Source: Bifidobacterium scardovii JCM 12489 = DSM 13734
GTDB taxonomy: Bacteria; Actinomycetota; Actinomycetes; Actinomycetales; Bifidobacteriaceae
Direction of reading: 5' to 3'
DNA: 64,000 nucleotides
Assembly: GCF_001042635.1 (NCBI RefSeq)
Contig: NZ_AP012331.1
Coordinates: 1,922,001-1,986,000 of the forward strand
Position 1 is the stretch's first letter, and every line of letters begins with the position of its first letter. The notes beneath the pieces were generated by a model. That model ran no database searches. It had not been told where the DNA came from and was given only the letters and a program-made list of their open reading frames with translations. Of the stretch, positions 18,741-27,837 are shown piece by piece. The position numbers and the translations under genes were made by a program.

Positions 18741-19616
18741 ATGACCGACGATGTGATCCTGTACCACCGCGATCCCCGCTATATCCCGCGCGTCGCCGCC
18801 GTCCACGACATGTGCGGCTACGGCAAGTGCTCGCTGACCGCGGCGATCCCGATCCTGTCGGCCGCCGGCTGCGACGTGTGCCCGGTGCCGACGGCGCTGC
18901 TCAGCGAGCACACGCAGTTCCCGGTCTACACCTTCCACGACACGACGGATCTGCTCGGCGAATATCTGGACGCCTGGTCCGCAACCGGCATCGAGCTCGA
19001 CGGCGTGTATTCCGGATTCCTCGGCTCGCCCGACCAGGTGGCGATCATCCAGCGCCTGTACCGCGAGTACCCGAAGGCGCTGCGTCTGGTCGACCCGGTG
19101 ATGGGCGACGCCGGCACAACGTACCCGACGTATACGGCCGAGCTGTGCGAGGCGATGGGCGCGCTGGCCGACGGCGCCGACGTGCTCATGCCGAACCTGA
19201 CCGAGGCGTCGATCCTGACCGGGCGGGACTACCCGGGCCAGTCCCTGACCGACGGGCAGGTGACGGACTGGCTGGAGGCGCTGCTCGCGCTGGGGGCCCG
19301 CAACGTGGTGCTCAAGGGCATCGACCGGGGCGACGGCGCGATCCGCAACTACGTCGCCTCCGCCGAGGCCGGCGCCTCCGCGCGCATCGAACTGGCCCAC
19401 GACAAGCTGCCGTACATGACGCACGGCACCGGCGACGCCTTCGCCTCGGCCCTGTGCGGCGCGGTACTGGCCGGCCGCGGGCTGGCCAAGTCGGCGCGCA
19501 TCGCCGGCGAATTCGTGCGCCACGCGATGGCGAACACCCTCAACCAGCCCCAGCACGAGCACCGCGGCGTCAGCTTCGAACTCAACCTCGGCGAACTCAC
19601 CACGCTGGTGCGCTAG
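18741..19616 (+). CDS. pdxY: pyridoxal/pyridoxamine kinase
   Basis: A PfkB-like kinase of 291 residues that phosphorylates vitamin B6 vitamers in the cytosol. It shows the family start VAAVHDMCGYGKCSLTAAIP, VYSGFLGSPDQV, 'DPVMGDAG', 'MPNLTEASILTG' and the anion-hole segment THGTGDAFASAL with the catalytic Asp. ATG 18741 has GAAAGG nine bases upstream. It faces away from the PLP-dependent sulfhydrylase gene. The 5' end lies in a 465-bp gap, so it probably has its own promoter. PdxK and PdxY cannot be told apart with certainty here. Confidence 0.88.
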   Translation: MTDDVILYHRDPRYIPRVAAVHDMCGYGKCSLTAAIPILSAAGCDVCPVPTALLSEHTQFPVYTFHDTTDLLGEYLDAWSATGIELDGVYSGFLGSPDQVAIIQRLYREYPKALRLVDPVMGDAGTTYPTYTAELCEAMGALADGADVLMPNLTEASILTGRDYPGQSLTDGQVTDWLEALLALGARNVVLKGIDRGDGAIRNYVASAEAGASARIELAHDKLPYMTHGTGDAFASALCGAVLAGRGLAKSARIAGEFVRHAMANTLNQPQHEHRGVSFELNLGELTTLVR

Positions 19617-19689
19617 CGCCCCGTTTCGTAAACAACGGAATAGCGCACGGCCCACCAACTACACGTCGACACCGGCATGCCGTCCGTCC

Positions 19690-19728
19690 ACCGTTATCCA
19701 CCGCACATGCCGAACCGGCGGACTTATC
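19690..19728. promoter_or_regulatory. pair of DnaA-box-like sites
   Basis: TTATCCACC (19690-19698) and TTATCCACA (19720-19728, a perfect consensus) lie 30 bp apart in the same orientation in the gap before yraN. A weaker CATCCACA follows at 19735-19742. Two strong boxes this close are unlikely by chance in GC-rich DNA. They may regulate the downstream genes or titrate DnaA; this is not an origin, since no dnaA/dnaN or AT-rich unwinding region is present. Confidence 0.55.
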
Positions 19729-19826
19729 CACAAAAAACCATCCACAACACGCCGAAGGGGCTTCCCTGCGTGCACATGCCCCGATCGCGGTTGCGCCGGG
19801 CGCGGCCGGTCTGTTCCACTTGGGGC

Positions 19827-20291
19827 ATGGATACCACACGGACATCAACGCAAACCAATCCCGCGCCGGCGTCATGCGCCGACGCGCCGACGATGGACGG
19901 GCTGGCCGCCAGCCTGGCCGACGGCTCGCTCAGCCCCAAGCAACTGGGCATTGCCGGCGAACGATACGCGGCCGCCTGGCTGGAACGCCAAGGCTGCACG
20001 GTGCTCGACCGCAATTGGCGCTCACGCTACGGCGAACTCGACGTGGTCGCCCTCAGCCCCGAACGCACGGTGCTCTTCGTCGAGGTCAAGACCCGGCGCG
20101 GCATACGCTACGGCGTGCCGCAGGAGGCCGTCACCGCCCGCAAGCAGGCCAATCTGCGCCGCGCCGGCGTGCAGTGGCTGCTGGCCGCCGAGCACCGCCT
20201 GTCCCACAACGGCATACGGTTCGACGTGATCAGCATCGTCGTGCCGGCCGGCGGCAAGCCGGTCGTGCGCCATATCCGGGAGGCGTTCTGA
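19827..20291 (+). CDS. yraN: YraN/UPF0102 family endonuclease-like protein
   Basis: 154 residues with the restriction-endonuclease-like fold of the YraN family. [20 protein letters not shown] opens the domain, and '[13 protein letters not shown]' then '[11 protein letters not shown]' supply the D-x(n)-E-x-K catalytic pattern. The family is widespread next to comM and dprA and is thought to act on DNA, but its role is unsettled. ATG 19827 is chosen because it starts close to the domain; its ribosome site (TTGGGGC) is weak, and ATG 19893 is an alternative. The stop overlaps the comM start (TGATG), so the genes are co-translated. Confidence 0.85.
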   Translation: MDTTRTSTQTNPAPASCADAPTMDGLAASLADGSLSPKQLGIAGERYAAAWLERQGCTVLDRNWRSRYGELDVVALSPERTVLFVEVKTRRGIRYGVPQEAVTARKQANLRRAGVQWLLAAEHRLSHNGIRFDVISIVVPAGGKPVVRHIREAF

Positions 20292-21823
20292 TGGCGATCG
20301 GAAGCGCGCTGTCGGTCGGCCTGATCGGCTTGAAGGCGTTCATCATCCAAATGCAGGCGTTCATCTCGCCCGGGCTGCCGTATTTCTCCGTCATCGGCCT
20401 GCCCGACACCTCGCTGAGCGAGGCGCGGGAACGGGTGAAGTCCGCGTGCCAGGCCACCGGGTTCCGCTGGCCGGAGACGCGCGTGACGGTGAACCTGTCC
20501 CCCGCCTCCATGCCCAAGCGCGGCTCCTCGCACGATCTGGCGATCGCGGCGAGCGTGCTCAGCGCCGCCGGGGCCATCCCCCACGACGCGCTGGCCGACG
20601 TCATCGTGCTCGGCGAGGTGAATCTGGACGGCACGGTGCTGCCGATCCACGGGCTGCTGCCGATCCTGCTGCATGCCAGGGAGCGCGGGATCCGCCGGCT
20701 GATCGTGCCCCGGCTCAACGGGGACGAGGCGGATCTCGTCGACGGCCTGGACGTGGTGTGCGTCGGCCATGTCGGCGAGCTGATCGAACTGATGGGCGGC
20801 ACCGCCCGGTACACGCTGCCCGACGCCGATCCCCCGGCCGCCGTCCCGCCGTCCGACGAGCCGTTTTCCGTTCCGGCGCTGGGCGATATGGGCGAGGTCG
20901 TCGGCCAGACGATGACCAAATGGGCGCTGCAGGTCGCCGCCGCCGGCGGCCACCATGTGATGATGACCGGTCCTCCCGGAACCGGCAAGACGATGCTCGC
21001 CTCGCGCGTGCCCGGCATCATGTGCCCGCTGACCGGCGAGGAGCAGCTGGAGGTCGCGTCGATCCGCTCGCTGTGCGGCACGCTGCCGCAGTACGGGATC
21101 AGCGACGTGCCGCCCTTCGAGGCGCCGCACCACACCGCCTCGACCGCGGCCCTGGTGGGAGGCGGCTCCGGGCTGGCGCAGCCGGGGGCGATCACGCGGG
21201 CGCACCGCGGCGTGCTGTTCATGGACGAGGCCCCGGAATTCTCGACGCGCGCGCTGCAGACCCTGAGGGAGCCGCTGGAATCCGGCTACGTCTCGCTGTC
21301 CCGGTCCAGGGGCTCCACATACTACCCGGCGCGCTTCCAGCTGGTCATGGCAGCCAATCCGTGCCCGTGCGGCTACGCGTACGGCACCGGCGAGCGCTGC
21401 ACCTGCAAGGAGCGGGACCGCATCCGGTACTTTTCGCGCCTATCCGGCCCGATCCTCGACCGCATCGACATCCAGGTCGAGGTGCCTCCGGTCGACCGCA
21501 TCACCGTGCGGGACGAGAAACCGCGCATGACGAGCCTGGACATGCGCCGGCGGGTGATCGTCGCGCGCACCGCCGCGCGCGAGCGGTTCGGGGAATACGG
21601 GTGGTCGTGCAACGCGCAGGCGTCCGGCGAGTGGCTGCGCGCGCATACCGGCGCGAAGGCGATCGCGCTGGTCAACGCCGCGCTGGAGAAGCGGCGTCTG
21701 AGCCTGCGCGGCGCGGATCGCGCGATGCGCCTGGCATGGACGCTGGCCGACATGAACGGCCTCGTATCGCCCGGCTGCGAGGAGATGCATCAGGGCATCG
21801 CGCTCAGGGCGAGGGTCTCATGA
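20291..21823 (+). CDS. comM: YifB/ComM family Mg-chelatase-like AAA+ ATPase
   Basis: 510 residues. The N-terminal ChlI-like domain starts SALSVGLIGLKAFIIQMQAF and has 'GLPDTSLSEARERVKSAC'. The AAA+ core has Walker A GPPGTGKT and Walker B VLFMDEAPEF, with arginine-containing segments after NPCPCGY. The C-terminus carries the conserved RIDIQVEVPPV and a helical lid. ComM proteins are hexameric helicases that promote branch migration during natural transformation. The gene sits between yraN and dprA with overlapping ends on both sides (TGATG and ATGA), a compact three-gene operon linked to DNA uptake or recombination. Confidence 0.93.
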   Translation: MAIGSALSVGLIGLKAFIIQMQAFISPGLPYFSVIGLPDTSLSEARERVKSACQATGFRWPETRVTVNLSPASMPKRGSSHDLAIAASVLSAAGAIPHDALADVIVLGEVNLDGTVLPIHGLLPILLHARERGIRRLIVPRLNGDEADLVDGLDVVCVGHVGELIELMGGTARYTLPDADPPAAVPPSDEPFSVPALGDMGEVVGQTMTKWALQVAAAGGHHVMMTGPPGTGKTMLASRVPGIMCPLTGEEQLEVASIRSLCGTLPQYGISDVPPFEAPHHTASTAALVGGGSGLAQPGAITRAHRGVLFMDEAPEFSTRALQTLREPLESGYVSLSRSRGSTYYPARFQLVMAANPCPCGYAYGTGERCTCKERDRIRYFSRLSGPILDRIDIQVEVPPVDRITVRDEKPRMTSLDMRRRVIVARTAARERFGEYGWSCNAQASGEWLRAHTGAKAIALVNAALEKRRLSLRGADRAMRLAWTLADMNGLVSPGCEEMHQGIALRARVS

Positions 21824-23262
21824 ACGGCGTCGACCCCGAGACGCTGGCGCGCGCCGCGCTCACCTTCTGCCTGGACGGCGCCGACGCCCTGATGTTCGCG
21901 ACGATCAAAGGCGCCGGTTCCGCGCAGAAGGTGCTGCAGCTGGTGATCGACAGCCGCCCGCACGCGCCGGCCCCGATGGCCTCGCTGACCCGCCGCGAGC
22001 TGGACGACGTATTCGCCCGGGGCATCACCCGCTGGGGGCGCCGGATCACCAGGCGCGGCATGGAGGCGTTCCATGTGTCGTTGGACGGATGGCACCGCCG
22101 CCTCAACCTGCTGCCGACGCTGGATATCGCCTCTCTGGCCGGCTGGTTCACCGAGGACGGCGCGCAGTGGATCATCGCGCCGCACAGCCCGTTCTGGCCG
22201 GCGCAGCTCGCGGATCTGTCGATACGCAAGGACTGGGCCGCGCCCCTGTGCCTGTGGGGCCTTGGAGACCCGGCCGCGCTGGTGAGCTGTCCGCAGCCGG
22301 TCGCCGTGGTCGGCTCGCGCGGCGCGAACGACTACGGGCGGTCCGTGGCGCGCTCGATCGGCGAACAGGCAGCCGGCGGCGGGCATCTCGTGGTGTCGGG
22401 CGGCGCGATGGGCGCCGACGCGGCCGCGCATTGGGGCGCGCTGTCGGCCGTATCGTCCGGTTATGACCCGGCGGCGGTCGGCCGCACCGTCGCCGTGTTC
22501 GCGGGCGGGCTGAACCATATCGGCCCGCATTGCAACCGGATGCTGTTCGAGCGCATCACCGCCGGCGGCGGGGCGCTGATCAGCGAGCTGTGCCCCGACA
22601 CGATTCCCGAGGGGCGGCGCTTCCTGCTGCGCAACAGGATCATCGCGGCGATGGCGTCCACCGTCGTCGTCACCCAGGCGCGCCTGCGTTCCGGCGCGCT
22701 CAACACGGCGAACTGGGCCGCCGAGCTCGGCCGGGAGATCTACGCCGTCCCGGGGAGCATCGACGAACCCGACCACGCGGGGTGCAACCGGATCATCCAC
22801 GACCATCAGGCGATCCTGCTCACGTCAGCCACCGCCATCGACGACATCTGCCACGCCCCGCACGCGCCGGTGACGCCAGCGGATCCAGCGGCGCCGGCCG
22901 GCGGCAACGCATCGGGGCCTGCAACGAGCCGTCGGGAGGAGGCCCCGGAATCGTCGGCGGCAACGCCGGAGACGCCGGCCGCAACGGGCACGACGACGGC
23001 GCCGCGCGATGCGCTCACCGCCGACCAGCGGCGCATCCATACGGCCATACGCCGCTGCCGCAGGCTGCGCATCGCACCGACGGCCGAGGCCATCGCCGCC
23101 CATCTGGACGGCGGTTCGGACGGGACGGACCATTCCGCGGCCCCCGATGCCGGCGATCCGATGCTCGCCAAGGTGATCACGCTGCTCGGCGAGATGGAGC
23201 TCGACGGTCTCGTCACGATCAGCGGCGGCGTGGCCGCCATCGCCCGCCCCGGCGGAACCTAG
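21820..23262 (+). CDS. dprA: DNA-processing protein DprA
   Basis: 480 residues. The Rossmann-like DprA core starts at about 160 with VAVVGSRGANDYGRSVA and continues with 'VVSGGAMGADAAAH', 'VFAGGLNHIGP', 'GGALISELCPDT' and RNRIIAAMASTVVVTQA. DprA loads RecA on incoming single-stranded DNA. The C-terminus after a Ala/Thr/Pro-rich linker (about 355-400) is a winged-helix-like region (RRIHTAIRRCRRLRIAPTAE) with a poorly conserved end. ATG 21820 overlaps the comM stop (ATGA). Translation ends with TAG at 23260-23262, which is part of the CTAG flank of the next repeat. Confidence 0.9.
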   Translation: MNGVDPETLARAALTFCLDGADALMFATIKGAGSAQKVLQLVIDSRPHAPAPMASLTRRELDDVFARGITRWGRRITRRGMEAFHVSLDGWHRRLNLLPTLDIASLAGWFTEDGAQWIIAPHSPFWPAQLADLSIRKDWAAPLCLWGLGDPAALVSCPQPVAVVGSRGANDYGRSVARSIGEQAAGGGHLVVSGGAMGADAAAHWGALSAVSSGYDPAAVGRTVAVFAGGLNHIGPHCNRMLFERITAGGGALISELCPDTIPEGRRFLLRNRIIAAMASTVVVTQARLRSGALNTANWAAELGREIYAVPGSIDEPDHAGCNRIIHDHQAILLTSATAIDDICHAPHAPVTPADPAAPAGGNASGPATSRREEAPESSAATPETPAATGTTTAPRDALTADQRRIHTAIRRCRRLRIAPTAEAIAAHLDGGSDGTDHSAAPDAGDPMLAKVITLLGEMELDGLVTISGGVAAIARPGGT

Positions 23263-23459
23263 TATCCCGCGCCGTTCATTCGTTAACAATGTCTGGCTCC
23301 CCTCTTGGAGGGGAGCTGTCGGCGCAGCCGACTGAGGGGAGAGCATACGAATCGGCTTGATTCAGACGTTCGCGGGAATGCTCCCCTCAGACCGCTTCGC
23401 GGCCAGCTCCCCTCCAAGAGGGGAGCCAAATATAGTGCACAAACTTACGACGCGGGATA
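23263..23459. repeat. CTAG-flanked inverted-repeat element, family A copy 2
   Basis: 197 bp between CTAG (23259-23262) and CTAG (23460-23463). The ends are TATCCCGCG and CGCGGGATA, with similarity running about 20 bp inward. Inside, 23294-23318 and 23404-23428 are perfect 25-bp inverse copies (TGGCTCCCC.. / ..GGGGAGCCA), and a GCTGTCGGC..GCCGACTG hairpin lies between. The element is clean and the most complete of its family. No coding frame is seen. Short size, terminal inverted repeats and a 4-bp flanking repeat are the hallmarks of a MITE. Confidence 0.75.
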
Positions 23460-23491
23460 CTAGTGGCCCGTCTCGCACATGATGAAGCGGC

Positions 23492-23836
23492 TCACGCCTC
23501 CCACTGGCAGCGCGACAGGTCGACGCGCCACCCGTCCTCGCCGGCGTTCCCGCCCTTCCCGGACGGCGGAATGAACGGCACGCCCTCCTCCTCGAGCAGC
23601 GTGCGCTGCTCGTCGGGTCCTCCGAACGCGAAGCCGGGGGCCAGCGACCCGTCGCGGAACACGACGCGGTGGCACGGGATCACGCCCGGCTCGGGGTTGG
23701 CGTGCAGCGCGAAGCCGACGAACCGCGCATTGCGCGGATTGCCGGCCAGCGCCGCCACCTGCCCGTAGGTGGCGACCATCCCCCGGGGAATCCGCCTGAC
23801 GACCTCATACACGCGCGCGTTGAACGACCCACTCAT
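23492..23836 (-). CDS. MGMT-family DNA alkyltransferase-like protein
   Basis: 114 residues consisting of only the C-terminal half of O6-methylguanine-DNA methyltransferases. It has a helix-turn-helix start [19 protein letters not shown] and an active-site PCHRV with Cys55. In alkyltransferase-like (ATL) proteins this Cys is usually Trp, so this short protein keeps the residue needed to accept an alkyl group, although it lacks the N-terminal domain. It should act on alkylated guanine or flag it for nucleotide excision repair. ATG 23836 follows TGGAGCGT; an ATG at 23845 is also possible. It diverges from the sdhA-like gene 48 bp away. Confidence 0.8.
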   Translation of the reverse strand: MSGSFNARVYEVVRRIPRGMVATYGQVAALAGNPRNARFVGFALHANPEPGVIPCHRVVFRDGSLAPGFAFGGPDEQRTLLEEEGVPFIPPSGKGGNAGEDGWRVDLSRCQWEA

Positions 23837-23884
23837 ACGCTCCATTATCGTCCATTCGTCCCACCTTGTGCGACAATCGAGGGT

Positions 23885-25768
23885 ATGAGTCCGAAGCATG
23901 TCGAAGAGTTGTATGATGCGGTGATCGTCGGGGCCGGCGCGGCCGGCCTGTCCGCGGCGCTGGCGGTGCTGCGCTCCCCGCGGGTCAGCGAGCTGCGGGA
24001 GGGCGGCATCGAGCCGAAGATCCTCGTGATATCGAAATTGCAGCCGCTGCGTTCGCACACCGGCTCCGCCGAGGGCGGCATCGCCGCGAGCCTGGGCAAC
24101 GTGGAGCAGGACGACTGGCACTGGCATTATTTCGACACGGTCAAGGGCGGCGACTGGCTGGTCGATCAGGACGCGGCCCAGCTGCTCGCCCAGTACGCGC
24201 CCCAGACGGTGATCAACTTGGAGCGCGGCGGCGTCGCGTTCTCCCGCACCGAGGACGGCCATATCGCCCAGCGCCGCTTCGGCGGGCACACCAGGGACTT
24301 CGGCAAGGAGCCGGTGCGCCGCGCCGCCTACGCCGCCGACCGCATCGGCCACCAGATCCTGCACGCCCTGTGGCAGCAGTGCGTCGGCGCCGGCGTCGAA
24401 TTCGCCGAGGAATGGTACGTGACCGATCTGGTGCTCGACGAGCGGCGCGCGCGGGTTGCCGGTGTGGTCGCCTACGACACGCATACCGGCGACACGCACG
24501 CCATCAGGTCGCGCAATGTGCTGATGGCCACGGGCGGTGCCGGGCGGCTGTTCCACACCACGTCGAACTCGTGGGACCTGACCGGCGACGGCATGGCGCT
24601 GGCGCTGGCCGCCGGTCTGCAGCTCGAGGACATCGAATTCGTGCAGTTCCACCCGACCGGCCTGGCGCATACGGGCATCCTCCTGTCGGAGGCGGCGCGC
24701 GCGGAGGGCGGCGTCTTGCGCAATGCGGACGGCGAGGCGTTCATGGAGCGCTATGCGCCCGGCCACGCCGATCTGGCGGCGCGCGATGTGGTGAGCCGTT
24801 CGATCATGGCCGAAATCGATGCGGGGCGCGGCGTGGCCGACCCCAAGGACCCGGACGGCCCGCGCGACTGCGTCTGGCTCGACATGACCGGCATCGATCC
24901 CGATCACATGGAGGAGGTGCTGCCGCAGGTCACCGAGACGATCCGCAAGTACGCGCATCTCGATCCGACCAAGGATTACGTGCCGGTCAAGCCGACCGCC
25001 CACTACACGATGGGCGGCATCCCGGTCACCACCGAAGGCGAGGTCTACCGTTGGCTGGCCAATCGCCGCGAGGTCGTGGAAGGTCTGTTCGCCGCCGGCG
25101 AATGCTCCTGCGTGTCCGTGCACGGCGCGAACCGCCTGGGCGGCAACTCCCTGCTCGACGCCTGCCTGTTCGGCACGCGCGCCGGCGACGCGATCGCCGA
25201 TCGCATCGCCGACAACCCGGTGGACAACCCCATGGCCGAAGACGGCGATCCCGAAGACGAGACCCTCGCCGAACCGGTCGACGCCGCCACGGCGAGCCGC
25301 AAGCGCGAGGTCAAGCTGCTGCTGGCCCCCGCCGAGGGCGAGGACGGTTCCGCCGGCGACAACCCGTACCAGCTGCTCGCCGATCTCGGCACGCTGATGG
25401 AGCGGGCGGTCGCCGTGCGCTGCGATGCGAACACCATCGCCGCCGCGGCCGAGCCCCTGCACGGCACGCTGATGCCACGGGCGGCGGCCCTGCACGCGCA
25501 CAGCGATGTACCGACCTTCAACCAGGAGATCACCGCGATCTGGGAGGCCCGCCACCTGACGGGCCTGGCCGACGCGATGCTCGCCGCGTCGCAGGCCCGC
25601 GAGGAATCGCGCGGATCGTTGCAGCGCCTCGATTTTCCGAAGCGCGACGACGAGCGGTTCCTCGCCCATTCGATGACGTCGGCCGACGGGTCCGGCGAGG
25701 CCCGTCTTGACGTGAGCTGGCAGCCGGTCCGCATCGTCGACATCCCGCCCGAAGCCCGCGCCTACTGA
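23885..25768 (+). CDS. sdhA: succinate dehydrogenase/fumarate reductase flavoprotein subunit
   Basis: 627 residues. The FAD site is [17 protein letters not shown], and His58 in [10 protein letters not shown] matches the covalent FAD histidine. The active site shows the HPTG motif in [14 protein letters not shown], '[11 protein letters not shown]' with the catalytic Arg, and HYTMGGIPV with the substrate His. The enzyme family interconverts succinate and fumarate. The iron-sulfur subunit follows 108 bp downstream, but no membrane anchor gene is near. In anaerobic bifidobacteria, fumarate reduction or another soluble redox role is more likely than respiration. ATG 23885 is 16 bases after GAGG-like sequence; no stronger start is seen. 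Confidence 0.9.
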   Translation: MSPKHVEELYDAVIVGAGAAGLSAALAVLRSPRVSELREGGIEPKILVISKLQPLRSHTGSAEGGIAASLGNVEQDDWHWHYFDTVKGGDWLVDQDAAQLLAQYAPQTVINLERGGVAFSRTEDGHIAQRRFGGHTRDFGKEPVRRAAYAADRIGHQILHALWQQCVGAGVEFAEEWYVTDLVLDERRARVAGVVAYDTHTGDTHAIRSRNVLMATGGAGRLFHTTSNSWDLTGDGMALALAAGLQLEDIEFVQFHPTGLAHTGILLSEAARAEGGVLRNADGEAFMERYAPGHADLAARDVVSRSIMAEIDAGRGVADPKDPDGPRDCVWLDMTGIDPDHMEEVLPQVTETIRKYAHLDPTKDYVPVKPTAHYTMGGIPVTTEGEVYRWLANRREVVEGLFAAGECSCVSVHGANRLGGNSLLDACLFGTRAGDAIADRIADNPVDNPMAEDGDPEDETLAEPVDAATASRKREVKLLLAPAEGEDGSAGDNPYQLLADLGTLMERAVAVRCDANTIAAAAEPLHGTLMPRAAALHAHSDVPTFNQEITAIWEARHLTGLADAMLAASQAREESRGSLQRLDFPKRDDERFLAHSMTSADGSGEARLDVSWQPVRIVDIPPEARAY

Positions 25769-25876
25769 CGCCCCGCCGGCGGGGCGTTTCCCCGCCCGGA
25801 CAGCGTTTCGGGGAGGAACGCTCGACTACGGCTTATGGCAGACTTGTTGTCGATTCTTGTGTGAGGAGGCTAAGGT

Positions 25877-26833
25877 ATGAGCGACTCAAGTGGCGCGCCG
25901 ACCACGGTGACCTTGCGTGTGAACAGGTTCGCCCCGCGGCCCGAGCGCGATCGCGGCGCGCGCGGCGGCAGCCCGTTCGCCAAAAAGAGCTCCCCGTTCG
26001 GCGGTTCCGACGCGCCCGCGCGCCGGCGCGCCCGCGGCAAGCAGTGGGTGCAGGAATACGTGCTGCCGGTCCGCCCCGAGGACACGGTGCTCGACTGTCT
26101 GCTGACCATCAAGCGCACGGTCGATCCGACGCTCGCGTTCCGCTATTCGTGCGGCCACGGCATGTGCGGTTCGGATGCCGTGGCGATCAACGGCACGCCG
26201 ACGCTGCTGTGCACGGCGACGATCAGCGAATGGGCGAAGCGGCCGAATCCCCTGGCGCAGGCCAACGACGGGTTCCGGCACACCGGCGAATCCGCCGCCC
26301 CGTCCCGCGACGCGGATGGCGGTGCTTCCGTCTCCGCCAACGCCCCCGCCACCGGAGACCTCGGCGTGATCGAGCTCTCCCCGCTGCCCGGGTTCCCGGT
26401 GCAGCGCGACCTGATCGCCGACATCGACCCGATGCTCGACCAGATCCGCAAGCTCAAGCCGTATCTGCAGGCCGACGGCGTGCTCGCCACCACCTCCGAA
26501 GGCAAGGTGAATGTGTTCGAATACCTGCAGAATCCCGAGCAGCTCGCCAAATACGAGATGCTGAGCAACTGCATCGCGTGCAGCGTGTGCGAGGGCAGCT
26601 GCCCGGTGTACGCCGGCGGCGACGCGTTCATCGGACCGGCGGCGCTGATCGCCGCATCGCGGTTCGTCAACGATTCGCGCGACACCGCCACCGCGGCCCG
26701 ACTGGAGGCCATCGACACCGCCGACGGCGTCGCCGCGTGCCAGTCGGTGCGCGCGTGCTCCCGTCAGTGTCCGCGCGGCATCGACGTCGGCGAGGAGATG
26801 TGGCAGATCGTGGCCCGTGTCAAGGAGCGCTGA
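25877..26833 (+). CDS. sdhB: succinate dehydrogenase/fumarate reductase iron-sulfur subunit
   Basis: 318 residues, longer than the usual 240. The [2Fe-2S] ligands are in CGHGMCGSD and a later 'TPTLLC'; the Asp in place of a third Cys also occurs in E. coli SdhB. Other clusters are bound by CIACSVCEGSCPV and by 'ACSRQCPRGID'. A basic, Gly/Ser/Arg-rich N-terminal stretch (about 10-55) and an internal insert of roughly 40 residues at about 130-165 explain the extra length. ATG 25877 follows GAGGAGGCTAAGGT. No SdhC/SdhD-like membrane gene follows; the next gene is a methyltransferase. Confidence 0.9.
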   Translation: MSDSSGAPTTVTLRVNRFAPRPERDRGARGGSPFAKKSSPFGGSDAPARRRARGKQWVQEYVLPVRPEDTVLDCLLTIKRTVDPTLAFRYSCGHGMCGSDAVAINGTPTLLCTATISEWAKRPNPLAQANDGFRHTGESAAPSRDADGGASVSANAPATGDLGVIELSPLPGFPVQRDLIADIDPMLDQIRKLKPYLQADGVLATTSEGKVNVFEYLQNPEQLAKYEMLSNCIACSVCEGSCPVYAGGDAFIGPAALIAASRFVNDSRDTATAARLEAIDTADGVAACQSVRACSRQCPRGIDVGEEMWQIVARVKER

Positions 26834-26884
26834 GCGCCGCGGCCGTGCGCGCCGAAATCCGGCACGCCGGTAAAGTAGAGGGTT

Positions 26885-27556
26885 ATGGACAAGACATCAT
26901 ATACGAATCTCGCTAAGGCTTGGGAATATGCGGAGGAGACCGCCGTCTCCCGCCAGTCCGAGACGCTGGCCGCAGCCCGGCAGCAGGCCGAGGAGGACGG
27001 TTTCCCGCAGGGTCCCGCCGCGCAGGCCGAGCTGCTGCATACCCTGGTGAAACTGACCGGGGCCACCTCCGTGATCGCCGTGGGCACCGGCTCCGTGGTG
27101 GAGACGCTGCAGCTCATCAACGGACTGGACAACGCCGGCCAGCTGACCGCGGTGGATTCCTCGGCGCAGGGCATCGTGCTGATCCGCTCCCTGTTCGGCA
27201 AGCTGGCCGATACGACGCAGACCCGACTGCGCGCGGTGAACGCGCCGGCCGGAACCTTCCTGCCTCGGCTCAACGGCGAGGATTATGACCTGATCGTGGT
27301 CGCCGGCGACGCCGACAACTACGCCGACACCTTCGCCCAGGCGTCCCGCCTGCTCAAGGGCCATGGCGCCATCGTCTTCACGGACGTGTTCGCACTGGAG
27401 GCGCCGGAGGCGAACAGCGGCATCCTCAACCCGGCCAACCGCAACGGCAAGGCCGTCGCCATGCGCGAACTCATCGAAACCGTCGAGGCCGACGAGCGGT
27501 TCGACGCCACGCTCACCCCGACCGGCACCGGCCTGCTGCTCGCCGTCAAGCGCTGA
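26885..27556 (+). CDS. O-methyltransferase-like class I SAM methyltransferase
   Basis: 223 residues of the O-methyltransferase (COG4122) type. The SAM site is ATSVIAVGTGSVVETLQLI, with the acidic loop 'LTAVDSSAQG' and 'YDLIVVAGDADNYADTF'. Substrates of the family are varied (catechols, polyketides, tRNA bases), and no substrate motif allows a choice here. ATG 26885 begins MDKTSYTNLAKAWEYAEETA. Its position 51 bp after sdhB in the same direction suggests co-transcription. Confidence 0.8.
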   Translation: MDKTSYTNLAKAWEYAEETAVSRQSETLAAARQQAEEDGFPQGPAAQAELLHTLVKLTGATSVIAVGTGSVVETLQLINGLDNAGQLTAVDSSAQGIVLIRSLFGKLADTTQTRLRAVNAPAGTFLPRLNGEDYDLIVVAGDADNYADTFAQASRLLKGHGAIVFTDVFALEAPEANSGILNPANRNGKAVAMRELIETVEADERFDATLTPTGTGLLLAVKR

Positions 27557-27620
27557 ACGCGGCGGGCGGGCGGTCTTCCGCATGACCGCTCAGGCCCGGA
27601 ATCCGAGTCCGTTCACGTGT

Positions 27621-27747
27621 CTTAGGCACATTGCTCGCTTCTTAGGCGCCCTCCCGCAGGGTCCCCATCCGCGAGGGCGCAAAAACCGGGGTTTGTCGAA
27701 GGCCGTCCTGAAGGCTGCGTACCTCAGAAACGTCCCATGTGCCTAAG
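27621..27747. repeat. inverted-repeat structure 1 in a gene-free gap
   Basis: CTTAGGCACAT (27621-27631) and ATGTGCCTAAG (27737-27747) are perfect inverse copies, and similarity continues about 20 bp inward. Inside is a hairpin GCGCCCTC / GAGGGCGC around 27645-27680. It occupies most of the gap of 309 bp after the methyltransferase gene (27557-27865), where no coding frame is convincing. It could be a MITE relic or a structured RNA. Confidence 0.5.
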
Positions 27748-27789
27748 CAACACGCCTTACGGTCATAGGCCCCGTCTTCGGCGCCACCG

Positions 27790-27837
27790 TGCTGGCTTAC
27801 GGTCTTTCCCCGCGCGCACAACGACCATAAGTCAGCA
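27790..27837. repeat. inverted-repeat structure 2 in the same gap
   Basis: TGCTGGCTTACGGTC (27790-27804) and GACCATAAGTCAGCA (27823-27837) are inverse copies at 13 of 15 positions, with an 18-base loop. It directly precedes the converging LOG-type gene that ends at 27866 and could act as a terminator for it or for the methyltransferase gene, although no T run follows. Confidence 0.4.

Noticed and set aside
19690..19742. Chromosomal replication origin at the DnaA boxes
   Set aside because: Only two good boxes, no dnaA, dnaN, rpmH or gidA nearby and no AT-rich unwinding region.
26577..26800. Missing cysteine in the SdhB [2Fe-2S] motif as a loss-of-function sign
   Set aside because: The Asp (CGSD) occurs in the E. 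coli enzyme as well and is an accepted ligand.
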